Below, piece by piece: positions 1-6,179 of a DNA stretch of 16,209 nucleotides. The position numbers and the translations under genes were made by a program. The DNA lies in contig QMZZ01000003.1 in the NCBI GenBank assembly GCA_003663445.1, positions 1 through 16,209 on the forward strand, in the 5' to 3' direction. Position 1 is the stretch's first letter. Every line of letters starts with the position of its first letter. The DNA is from Candidatus Aenigmatarchaeota archaeon (GTDB lineage: Archaea > Aenigmatarchaeota > Aenigmatarchaeia > QMZP01). Under the pieces are notes generated by a model, which was not told where the DNA came from, made no database searches, and worked only from the letters and a program-made list of their open reading frames with translations.

Positions 1-527
1 GTATAAAGCTTTACCCCCGGCTCTTTCCAGGCAAGGGGAGGAAGCCCGGCTTTCAGACAGACCTGGATCAGGAATTCGTTCTCGTCCATTCCGTGTTCAA
101 CCGCGACCTGGGGCAAGAGCAAGCCGGACCTGCCCCGGGCCTGGATTATCAGGCCATCCCTTCCTATCTTGATGAGCTTCGGATATTCCTCTGGATCGGC
201 TTCAACTGGCTTGGGTTGGGTGAGGACCGAGAGCTCGAAAACGATTTCCTTAAGCTCCTCAGCCTTTACTGGCTCGAACCTCGGGTCCTGCCCTGCCTGG
301 ATAGCAGAACTTATTATCGCCTTATCCAGCCTGAAAACAGGATAGGGTATTCCTATACAGCCTCTAAGTTCGAGCTCTGGCCAGAGCCAAAGGGTCACAA
401 AGACACCCTTTTTCTCCTTAAGAAATTCAGGAAGACTTTTTAGCTCGAGCTCCTTTCCCGTTTCCAGCCAGGTGGAAAGAGCCTTTCTCGCAAGCCCGAG
501 AGCGAATCCTGCCTGATACTCATCCAT
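1..527 (-). CDS. AMMECR1-domain protein (partial, 3' end outside window)
   Basis: The minus-strand frame is open from an ATG at 527-525 to the window edge, giving 175 codons. The translation has the AMMECR1 hallmark L-R-G-C-I-G at residues 54-59 (Cys57). A DPRFEPV-type segment and an E-L-x-x-I-x-F-E-L-S-V-L strand follow, also typical of the family. A G-L-L-L-P-Q-V-A-V-E-H-G segment lies near the end. AMMECR1 proteins are usually about 190-200 residues, so only a few residues should be missing. The family is widespread in archaea and its biochemical role is not settled. The start is 26 nt from the oppositely oriented DHH gene, so their promoters must overlap. No Shine-Dalgarno is visible before the ATG. 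Family assignment is firm; function is unknown. Confidence 0.9.
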   Translation of the reverse strand, partial: MDEYQAGFALGLARKALSTWLETGKELELKSLPEFLKEKKGVFVTLWLWPELELRGCIGIPYPVFRLDKAIISSAIQAGQDPRFEPVKAEELKEIVFELSVLTQPKPVEADPEEYPKLIKIGRDGLIIQARGRSGLLLPQVAVEHGMDENEFLIQVCLKAGLPPLAWKEPGVKLY

Positions 528-553
528 TTTTATACCCCTTACAAAATTATGTA
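527..553. promoter_or_regulatory. Compact divergent promoter between AMMECR1 and DHH genes
   Basis: Only 26 nt separate the two divergent ATGs. On the plus strand TTTTTATA at 527-534 is centred about 23 nt before the ATG at 554, the spacing expected for a leaderless archaeal transcript. On the minus strand an AT-rich ATAATTTT element (543-550) lies about 19 nt before the ATG at 527. Each core promoter therefore overlaps the start of the opposite transcript. This is inferred from spacing and composition only. Confidence 0.5.
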
Positions 554-1576
554 ATGCTCATTAAAAAACGTCTGGAAAGATTTCTGGAAATTCAGGGAAA
601 GAGGATGCTTTTCTATCATCAGGATGCTGACGGGGTATGTTCAGCTGCCCTTATGCTGAAATTCTATCCTTTTAGGGCAGAGGCACGGGAGGGCCCCGGA
701 CTTTCTGACATCATCCCAGGCCTGCTTAAGGAAAAGCCAGATTTGCTCTGCTTTCTCGACCTTCCGATAGATCAGGAATGGAAGGATTTCAGAAAGCTAG
801 ATTCCGCTCTCCAGGCAATCCTGGTTATAGATCATCACATACCTGAAAGGGATCTCAATTCCGAAAGAACCCTTTATATAAACCCGATGCTCAAAAGCCA
901 AACCTATCAGGCAGCAAGCTATCTGGTTTTCAAGCTTCTGAAGGAGCTCGGGAAGCCTGTGGAACCCTATTCATGGATAGCATGCATCGGAATAATCGGG
1001 GATCATGCGGTAGAGGGTTGCCGGGAGCTGATAGAATACTGCAGGAAGTTTTGGCCCTTTGAGGATGTGTGGAAATCCGGACTTGCCAGGGCCTCGGAGC
1101 TCATCTCTGCGGCGATAACCCTGAAGGGTCAAAGGGGTGCAAAGTTTTGCCTTGACCTGCTCCTGAGGTCAGAAGACCTTTCAGAGTTCCTTTTCGATCC
1201 AGGGCTTCAGGAATGGAAGGAAAGGCTTGACAGGGAGCTTGAGAAGCTGGAAAGGGATTTCCAGCTGAAGAGGGAGGAAATAGGCAACCTGCTTCTTTAC
1301 GAGATAAAATCCGATCTTAATATAACGTCCCTTTTCGCGTCCAGAATGGCTGTGAAAAATCCTGAAAGGATAATCCTGATAAGGCAGAGATCGGACTCGA
1401 GATGGAAGCTTTCGATCAGGGCACCTCCAGGGATAGATCTTTCAGCCCTAGTCAAGTCCTGCGTGAAAGGTATCGGGAAGGGAGGCGGTCACCGTCAGGC
1501 AGCCGGTGCGACCATCTCTGATTGGGAGGTTTTCAGGAAAAGGTTCATTCAGGCTCTAAAAGGGTCCAGTCCTTAG
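554..1576 (+). CDS. DHH/DHHA1-family phosphoesterase (RecJ/NrnA-like)
   Basis: A 340-residue member of the DHH phosphoesterase superfamily, whose members cleave single-stranded nucleic acid, short oligonucleotides or cyclic dinucleotides using Mn2+. All metal ligands are visible: Asp24 and Asp26 in H-Q-D-A-D-G, Asp69 in F-L-D-L-P, Asp93-His94-His95, and Asp150 in I-G-I-I-G-D-H. The C-terminal DHHA1 substrate-binding motif G-G-G-H-R-Q-A-A-G-A begins at residue 310. A charged helical linker (about 215-245) separates the domains. It is shorter than the GINS-associated nuclease GAN (about 460 residues), so an oligoribonuclease or a RecJ paralogue is equally possible. An upstream ATG at 549 meets an immediate stop, so 554 is the natural start. 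The gene overlaps the convergent gene by 32 nt. Confidence 0.88.
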   Translation: MLIKKRLERFLEIQGKRMLFYHQDADGVCSAALMLKFYPFRAEAREGPGLSDIIPGLLKEKPDLLCFLDLPIDQEWKDFRKLDSALQAILVIDHHIPERDLNSERTLYINPMLKSQTYQAASYLVFKLLKELGKPVEPYSWIACIGIIGDHAVEGCRELIEYCRKFWPFEDVWKSGLARASELISAAITLKGQRGAKFCLDLLLRSEDLSEFLFDPGLQEWKERLDRELEKLERDFQLKREEIGNLLLYEIKSDLNITSLFASRMAVKNPERIILIRQRSDSRWKLSIRAPPGIDLSALVKSCVKGIGKGGGHRQAAGATISDWEVFRKRFIQALKGSSP

Positions 1577-1895
1577 CCAGCTCGAGCCTGGCTTTCCAGT
1601 ATACCTGTCCTGTTCTCAAATCGATTATCTGAAGGGTATGGTTTCCTGGTTTCAAACCGTATTCTACTGGGTTTATGATAAGGCTTGTCACGTTAAAAGC
1701 TGTACCGTTTCCGATGACCTCTGCTTTTAATGGCCAGTTCGTGCCGTCTATCTTCAGGTAGCAGGTTATCGGAACGATCCTGTTCACCTCTATCCTCAGC
1801 TCTCTGGGCTGATAGATGAAATAGCCTGAAAAGGAAGAGTAGATGAAGGCAAGCCCTCCTAAGAGCAGGATCGCGAGGACGAGATATTTCTTCAT
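1545..1895 (-). CDS. Small membrane-anchored or secreted hypothetical protein
   Basis: A 116-residue protein I do not recognise. Residues 4-24 form a hydrophobic helix after Met-Lys-Lys, which looks like a signal anchor or uncleaved signal peptide. The remaining 90 residues are polar with alternating hydrophobic positions and suggest a small beta-sandwich domain outside the cell. Three N-glycosylation sequons (Asn63-Gly-Thr, Asn68-Val-Thr, Asn85-His-Thr) fit exposure to an archaeal N-glycosylation system. The start is ATG with no Shine-Dalgarno; a TATA-like element lies about 20 nt upstream. The 3' end runs 32 nt into the DHH gene on the other strand. The signal-anchor call is fairly safe; function is unknown. 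Confidence 0.72.
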   Translation of the reverse strand: MKKYLVLAILLLGGLAFIYSSFSGYFIYQPRELRIEVNRIVPITCYLKIDGTNWPLKAEVIGNGTAFNVTSLIINPVEYGLKPGNHTLQIIDLRTGQVYWKARLELAKDWTLLEPE

Positions 1896-1908
1896 AAAAT
1901 TAACGAAG

Positions 1909-1923
1909 AATTTAAAAATTTAA
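1909..1923. promoter_or_regulatory. Shared near-symmetric TATA element for two divergent genes
   Basis: The 15-nt AT tract at 1909-1923 contains TTTAAA (1911-1916), which is its own complement, followed by AATTTAA. Its centre is about 25 nt before the plus-strand ATG at 1940 and about 20 nt before the minus-strand ATG at 1895. One TBP-binding region may serve both genes. The intergenic gap is only 44 nt. Inferred from spacing. Confidence 0.5.
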
Positions 1924-1939
1924 GTTTTTTCTTATCAAG

Positions 1940-2323
1940 ATGAGGGTTCAGATCGAAAGCGAGAAGGACCTGGAAAAGCTTGATAGTCTGATTGGAAAGC
2001 GTGTTCATGCTGTTTATTCAGGGGGTGAGGCTTTAGGTGAGCTCGTAAAGGCGGAAGGCGGCTATAAATTGAAGCTGGGTGCACCCTTTCCTGATATCAA
2101 GGTCGAGCCCGGGTTTTTGATCCTTGAAGAATCCTCTGCCCTTCCTGAGTTAAAATTAGGGGAAGAGATAGAGATCGTGTATCGGGGTGTCAGAAGGCAG
2201 ATGAAGAGAAGGCTGGTTTATGAAGGAACGGTCGATGGAAAGCTTTGCGGTCTTGATGAAAAGGGTGTCAGGGTTTATATCTCCCCTGAAGACGTACTCG
2301 AATTCAGGAAACTAAAGCCTTAG
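1940..2323 (+). CDS. Hypothetical protein, possibly two small beta-barrel domains
   Basis: A 127-residue soluble, charged protein I do not recognise. It has no membrane helix, signal peptide or Cys motif; the single Cys is near residue 106. The sequence reads as two similar-looking halves: I-G-K-R-V-H-A-V-Y with short strands and turns (about residues 18-65), and E-E-I-E-I-V-Y-R-G with E-G-T-V-D-G (about 74-125). Both patterns recall Sm-, SH3- or PRC-like small barrels, but this is a weak inference. It has its own promoter shared with the divergent membrane protein. Its stop lies 12 nt inside the convergent fibrillarin gene. Coding is supported by archaeal-like codon use and by its fit between neighbouring genes. 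Confidence 0.72.
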   Translation: MRVQIESEKDLEKLDSLIGKRVHAVYSGGEALGELVKAEGGYKLKLGAPFPDIKVEPGFLILEESSALPELKLGEEIEIVYRGVRRQMKRRLVYEGTVDGKLCGLDEKGVRVYISPEDVLEFRKLKP

Positions 2324-2962
2324 CACGGCGAAAAGGTGATCCTTTTCCCATGGGTCGAGCTTGATCCTGTCTTCAAGCTTCAGAAGCCTTTTAAGCTTTT
2401 CGATTTCCTCTTGATATATTCTCTCGGGCTCCTTGGTAACGTCTATTGATCTGGCTTTTATTGCTATCATCAGCCAGCCTCCTGCTTTCAGGAAAACCTC
2501 GGCATTCCTCAGGGCTATTTCTGCCTGGTCAGGGGTCGCAACATCCTGATAGATGATATCGACCTTTTCGATCCAATCGTATTCCTCAGGAACCCTGGCA
2601 TTGGCAAGCAGGGGCATGATGTTTCCTCGGGCTTCAGCCAGGGGTAAAAGTTCTCTAAAGGGTCTTTCAGATATCTCTATTCCATAAATAAATCCGGAAT
2701 CCCCCAGGATGTCAGAGAAAAACGAAGCCGTCTGGCCGTTGGCTATACCTAAATAAAGCATTATCATCCCGGGTTTTAGGGGCCAGGTCTTGAGGCCGTT
2801 CCGAATCGCTGCAGCCGCCTTTGAGCGACCGGGATCCCAAACCCTGTATTCACGGTTTCCGATTTTGACGAGCTTTTCAGAGAAAAACCTTTTCCCTGGC
2901 GTCAGATTCAGGGTAAGAAGTTCTTCTCCTCTTTTCCAAACCCCTGGAAATATTTCCTCCAT
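2312..2962 (-). CDS. flpA: Fibrillarin-like rRNA/tRNA 2'-O-methyltransferase
   Basis: A 216-residue archaeal fibrillarin, the SAM-dependent methyltransferase of box C/D sRNPs, which 2'-O-methylates rRNA and tRNA with Nop5 and L7Ae. The family pattern runs through the whole length: an F/Y-R-x-W-D-P-x-R-S-K-A-A-A segment (about 39-51), the SAM loop Y-L-G-I-A-N-G-Q-T (70-78), the acidic strand end Y-G-I-E-I-S (93-98), D-I-I-Y-Q-D-V-A (135-142) and K-A-R-S-I-D near residue 170. The SAM loop reads G-I-A-N-G-Q where most family members have G-A-A-S-G-T. Length is normal. It starts 9 nt after the upstream regulator gene, probably in the same transcript. The usual partner nop5 is not adjacent. Confidence 0.95.
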   Translation of the reverse strand: MEEIFPGVWKRGEELLTLNLTPGKRFFSEKLVKIGNREYRVWDPGRSKAAAAIRNGLKTWPLKPGMIMLYLGIANGQTASFFSDILGDSGFIYGIEISERPFRELLPLAEARGNIMPLLANARVPEEYDWIEKVDIIYQDVATPDQAEIALRNAEVFLKAGGWLMIAIKARSIDVTKEPERIYQEEIEKLKRLLKLEDRIKLDPWEKDHLFAVLRL

Positions 2963-2971
2963 CTTTAACTT

Positions 2972-3889
2972 TTATTCCAGGATTTTTATCGTATCGATAA
3001 TACCGTCTCCGTCCCGGTCGGCCCCTGTCACGACCTTTGCTATCACTTCAGGCCTTGCCTTATTTCCTTTCAGGATCTCAGCAGCGTTCTGAATGCAAGC
3101 CAGAACAGCCGTTCTGAGCCCTATCGACCTTCTCCCCGCGAGCAGCATCAACCAAGCCTTTGGATTGAAAGGGTTCTTTATTTTGAGCACGATAGCATCC
3201 AGGTCTCCGTGATAGGTCTTTCCGGTAAGTCTCGAAACGATCCTCCAATCCTTTTCAGGCTCGAAATAGATGGGTAGATGCGGATTGAGCTTATCGGCTA
3301 TAATATTTACCTTGGGCCCCCCGAGCAGGATGAGATTTCTCTGGAGGTCTTCTTGGGTTACCTGTGTGTCCAGCTTATAGTTGACCTTCTCAAGCTTGAG
3401 AAGCATGCCGCCGAGGAAGAGGGCAAAATCAGTAACATGAACTCCGTGCCTTGCCGAAGCTTCGAACCTTCCGTGGGGATAGGGGTCCCCTAGCACGAGC
3501 AGGCAGTTCAGCTTGCCACCAACGATAAAGGGCTCGAAAAGCCTTTCTGCATGAAGGTCTGCTGTGGGTTCGAAAGCTATCGGTCTTCCGAGTTCGGCGA
3601 TCTTGGAAGCCAGAACAGGATAGGCTATCGTATATATCCTGGCGGTGAAGTTCGCTCTTTTCTCCCTTCCTATCTCCTTAATGACACCAGCCTCTATGAG
3701 CTTTCTGAAGTGATAGTAAACTTTCTGTTCATGAATCCCGAGTCTTCTCGCTATATCCATGGCACAACCCGGCTCTTTGGCAAGCTCCTTCAGGATCCTT
3801 CTGGAAACCTCAGAAGCTACCACAGGAATATCCTTCGGCTTAAGCAAAATAGCCTCGTACGCCATCTTTCCGTCTATAAATTTAGGCAT
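2972..3889 (-). CDS. Winged-helix protein fused to an S-layer-C-like domain
   Basis: The protein has 305 residues from the ATG at 3889; a TTG at 3895 would add two. Residues about 25-85 form an ArsR-like winged helix-turn-helix (I-A-R-R-L-G-I-H-E-Q-K-V-Y-Y-H-F-R-K-L). The C-terminal part resembles the C domain of methanogen and related S-layer proteins: L-I-L-L-G-G-P-K-V-N, then a strand-turn segment, then L-M-L-L-A-G-R-R-S-I-G-L-R-T-A-V-L-A. The last residues contain D-R-D-G-D-G-I-I-D, a calcium-loop-like motif. There is no signal peptide or membrane helix, so it is probably cytoplasmic and DNA-binding. The S-layer-like part may sense a ligand. The domain similarity is from memory of family patterns. 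It leads an operon with fibrillarin. Confidence 0.78.
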   Translation of the reverse strand: MPKFIDGKMAYEAILLKPKDIPVVASEVSRRILKELAKEPGCAMDIARRLGIHEQKVYYHFRKLIEAGVIKEIGREKRANFTARIYTIAYPVLASKIAELGRPIAFEPTADLHAERLFEPFIVGGKLNCLLVLGDPYPHGRFEASARHGVHVTDFALFLGGMLLKLEKVNYKLDTQVTQEDLQRNLILLGGPKVNIIADKLNPHLPIYFEPEKDWRIVSRLTGKTYHGDLDAIVLKIKNPFNPKAWLMLLAGRRSIGLRTAVLACIQNAAEILKGNKARPEVIAKVVTGADRDGDGIIDTIKILE

Positions 3890-3913
3890 GGGCAAATTGG
3901 ATTATTAAAAGGG

Positions 3914-3925
3914 TATTTATAAAAG
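3914..3925 (-). promoter_or_regulatory. TATA box of the winged-helix/fibrillarin operon
   Basis: Read on the minus strand the sequence is CTTTTATAAATA, a strong archaeal TATA box. Its centre lies 24 nt before the TTG at 3895 and 30 nt before the ATG at 3889. Transcription should therefore begin close to 3893-3895. That fits the ATG with a leader of a few nucleotides, or a leaderless TTG start. Confidence 0.6.
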
Positions 3926-3926
3926 T

Positions 3927-3957
3927 TTCCCCTGAAATTCCCACCTAATTCCCACTT
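3927..3957 (-). promoter_or_regulatory. Three GGGAA sites with an 11-nt period abutting the TATA box
   Basis: On the minus strand GGGAA occurs at 3953-3949, 3942-3938 and 3931-3927, exactly 11 nt apart. The two distal copies are 11-nt tandem units differing at one position (A-A/G-GTGGGAATT). A degenerate fourth copy (GGGTA) sits one period further out at 3964-3960. The array ends next to the TATA box of the winged-helix gene. One-turn phasing suggests a regulator binding along one face of the helix, plausibly autoregulation by the winged-helix protein. The repeats are seen directly; the role is inferred. Confidence 0.5.
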
Positions 3958-4051
3958 ACTACCCTCACCGGCTTTTTAGGAATCCCTTTTAAAGCCCCCG
4001 GGTTATTCTTAATAAGCAAAAGGAGGGAGGAGTGGGAAAAAAGCCCCTGAA

Positions 4052-4333
4052 ATGGCAATAAGAAGTTGCGAGATCTGCCGGGAACCCATCCTGGATTTCT
4101 TTACCCGATCCCACCCCCATCTCTGCCAGGTCTGCTGGTCAAAGCTGGCTTTAGAATGCATGAAAGCCAGGGGCATTTCTTTCCACACTCTGCCTCCCTC
4201 CATCAAATACGAGCCCCCGATGAGCAACGGGACAGAAAAGACAGAATTCGGGATCTGCGATGAATGCGGGGAGCTTTCCGACAGCTTGAAACGGGTGAAC
4301 GGAAAGTGGGTTTGTGAATCCTGCCGGGATTAG
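4052..4333 (+). CDS. Double zinc-ribbon protein
   Basis: A 93-residue protein with two treble-clef or ribbon-like Cys4 sites: Cys6/Cys9 with Cys25/Cys28, and Cys69/Cys72 with Cys88/Cys91. They are joined by a linker with two Pro-Pro pairs. The second site reads C-D-E-C ... W-V-C-E-S-C. Such small archaeal proteins often bind nucleic acid or act as protein adaptors, but I cannot name a family. A purine-rich Shine-Dalgarno-like AGGAGGGAGGAG (4021-4032) lies about 20 nt before the ATG, farther than usual. No alternative in-frame start lies closer to it. The TAG at 4331-4333 overlaps the ligase stop on the other strand by 3-4 bases. Confidence 0.82.
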   Translation: MAIRSCEICREPILDFFTRSHPHLCQVCWSKLALECMKARGISFHTLPPSIKYEPPMSNGTEKTEFGICDECGELSDSLKRVNGKWVCESCRD

Positions 4334-6033
4334 GCTTGTCCTCTTCCCCTCTGAAGCTCGTAAAGCTTCTTTACCCTTTCTAACGTATCTGCCTCCTCTG
4401 GATCTTTATCCGGCCTTAACCTTACGAATCTCGGAAACCTGAGGGCGAATCCGGAGGAATATTCAGGGCTTTTCTGGATCTCCTCATAGGCGACCTCGAT
4501 GACGATTTTGGGTTTTATGAAGACTCTTCCGTCCTTTCCCCTTTCGATATAGGGCTTTAGCATCTCTGTCATGTCAGCAAAGGTCACATCTTCGGGAGAC
4601 GTTTTCTTCTCCTTTATCCCTGTTCCCAGCATGCCACATTCGAGAAACCTGCCTGTATCAGGGTCCCGGCATCCGAGGATGAAGCTTCCGAGCCATCCAG
4701 CTCTTTTACCGGTCCCCCAGGTTGCACCGATTATCACCAGATCCAGATTCTCAAGGGTCGGCTTGACCTTCAGCCATCCTCCGGCAACCCTCCTTCCCGG
4801 AACATACTTTGCATCCAGATTCTTGACTATAAGTCCCTCATGCCCGGCATCCAAAGCCTTTTTATAAAATGCCTCAGCCTTTTTCAGCTCCGGTTCTTCC
4901 AGGGACTCTGCCAGCTGAAACTTTCCAGGGATCACCTTTACAACCTGCTTCAACAACTTCCTTCTTTCAGAAAGCTTGAGATTGAAGAGGCACTTGCCTT
5001 CCAGGTAAACGATATCGAAAAGGTTGGTTTGGATCGGTATCTCCTTCATCATCCTTTCGATCTCATATTTTCGCTTTATTCGGGTGGAAAGCATCTGGAA
5101 AGGATAAGGCCTTCCTGTTTTCGGGTTTATCCCTATCGTTTCAGAGTCCAGGATAGCTTCTTTTGCCTTTATGCATTTTTTTGCAAGCTCTACAAGGTCC
5201 GGAAAAGCAGAAGTTACGTCCTCGAGCCTTCTCGTATAGATCCATATCTTGTCTCCTTTTTTGTGGATAAGGGTTCTTGCCCCGTCATATTTGAACTCAA
5301 GGACGGGTCTTTTGAAGGCTTTCAATGCGTCTTCAAGACTCGGTGCCTTCTCTGCCAGAAGGACCTGGAAGGGTATCCCTGGCTGAAGCTTCAGCTTCTT
5401 CAGCCCTCTCTCACCCTCTTCCTTGGCTATCCTGGCTATCTCCGAATAATCAGGCCTTACAGACCATGCTGCCTCGACCTCCTCTGCCGGAATGCCGAAA
5501 GCAGAAGCTATAGCATCTCTTACAATTCCCTCTGCCACACCAACCCTCAGCTCTTCCAGAACCGTCCTGACGATATATCTAGCCTCCTTGGGTTCTGCCC
5601 TCGCCAGCAGTTCTGCGATAAGGGCGAGCTTTCTGTCCTGAGACCCTGGTCCTGTTTGCTTGGCTATCTCCTGAAGGTTCCTGAAAACATCCTCCAGCTG
5701 GAGCTTTTTTCTCAAAAGCGTTACTTGCTTCCTTTTTCTTGCGAACTCCTCTGCTACCAGACCTAGATCTCCCAGCTCGGTGAACTTCTGGTTGATCTCG
5801 GTCTCTTTAGGGCCGTAAGCCCTGGCCAAAGCTTTGATCATGAGCTGATTGGCGACCCCGAGCTTGAACTCTGACCAAGCCGGGAAGACCCTTCCGCAGA
5901 GAAGCAGGACCAACATTGAGAGCTCGCGGGCTTCTGTTTTTTTCAGGATCTCTGCTATAATATGCGTTTTCTCGAGCTTTGCCGGGGTCTTTTCAAGCTT
6001 CTCATAGACCTCAGCAAGCTCAGAGTAATCCAT
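4330..6033 (-). CDS. lig: ATP-dependent DNA ligase
   Basis: A 567-residue replicative and repair DNA ligase of the archaeal/eukaryotic type I family, which seals nicks through an enzyme-AMP intermediate. An N-terminal helical DNA-binding domain (about 1-215) is followed by the nucleotidyltransferase domain. The catalytic lysine is Lys248 in K-Y-D-G-A-R (motif I), and R-R-L-E-D-V-T follows shortly after. Later motifs are visible: F-D-I-V-Y (motif III region), E-G-L-I-V-K (motif IV) and W-L-K-V-K (motif V). The rest, including the conserved G-x-G-T-G-I-K segment, is the OB-fold domain. Length is typical. The start ATG is at 6033; a TATA-like TTTTTTATCC about 24 nt upstream suggests a leaderless mRNA. 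It is divergent from trmB and convergent with the zinc-ribbon gene. Confidence 0.96.
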   Translation of the reverse strand: MDYSELAEVYEKLEKTPAKLEKTHIIAEILKKTEARELSMLVLLLCGRVFPAWSEFKLGVANQLMIKALARAYGPKETEINQKFTELGDLGLVAEEFARKRKQVTLLRKKLQLEDVFRNLQEIAKQTGPGSQDRKLALIAELLARAEPKEARYIVRTVLEELRVGVAEGIVRDAIASAFGIPAEEVEAAWSVRPDYSEIARIAKEEGERGLKKLKLQPGIPFQVLLAEKAPSLEDALKAFKRPVLEFKYDGARTLIHKKGDKIWIYTRRLEDVTSAFPDLVELAKKCIKAKEAILDSETIGINPKTGRPYPFQMLSTRIKRKYEIERMMKEIPIQTNLFDIVYLEGKCLFNLKLSERRKLLKQVVKVIPGKFQLAESLEEPELKKAEAFYKKALDAGHEGLIVKNLDAKYVPGRRVAGGWLKVKPTLENLDLVIIGATWGTGKRAGWLGSFILGCRDPDTGRFLECGMLGTGIKEKKTSPEDVTFADMTEMLKPYIERGKDGRVFIKPKIVIEVAYEEIQKSPEYSSGFALRFPRFVRLRPDKDPEEADTLERVKKLYELQRGRGQA

Positions 6034-6051
6034 ATATTTTTCTTGAAATCC

Positions 6052-6062
6052 GGATAAAAAAG
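6052..6062 (-). promoter_or_regulatory. Probable TATA box of the DNA ligase gene
   Basis: On the minus strand the sequence reads TCTTTTTTATC, centred about 24 nt before the ligase ATG at 6033. The spacing fits a leaderless archaeal transcript. It is weaker than the TATA boxes of the other genes here. Confidence 0.4.
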
Positions 6063-6079
6063 ATGTAAAACTTTAAATT

Positions 6080-6100
6080 CTTTACTCAAGGATAGTAAAG
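6080..6100. promoter_or_regulatory. Perfect 7+7 inverted repeat, candidate operator
   Basis: CTTTACT at 6080-6086 and AGTAAAG at 6094-6100 are perfect complements around a 7-nt spacer. They lie in the gap between the divergent ligase and trmB genes, directly before an ATTTATAAAT box (6101-6110). The core TACT-N7-AGTA resembles the TACT/AGTA half-sites reported for Thermococcales TrmB operators, but with a longer spacer. Dimeric regulator binding, possibly by the adjacent TrmB, is an inference. Confidence 0.45.
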
Positions 6101-6135
6101 ATTTATAAATTTTTCCCCTAATTCTGGTTATAAGG

Positions 6136-6145
6136 TATTTAAATA
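6136..6145 (+). promoter_or_regulatory. Probable TATA box of the trmB-family gene
   Basis: TATTTAAATA is self-complementary and centred about 40 nt before the ATG at 6180. That predicts a short leader of about 14 nt containing AGGTTGAG, a weak Shine-Dalgarno-like sequence. A second TATA-like box lies at 6101-6110, so two starts are possible. Confidence 0.45.
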
Positions 6146-6179
6146 ACTAAGGAGTAAAAAATAATAAAAGGTTGAGAAA

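Noticed and set aside
93..443. 116-codon plus-strand frame at the left edge
   Set aside because: Antisense to the AMMECR1 gene, whose conserved L-R-G-C-I-G motif is clear on the minus strand.
2790..3493. Short plus-strand frames over the fibrillarin and winged-helix genes
   Set aside because: Shadows of well-supported minus-strand genes.
4840..5766. 308-codon plus-strand open frame
   Set aside because: It lies fully antisense to the DNA ligase gene, with no family signal and Cys/Leu/Ser-rich shadow composition.
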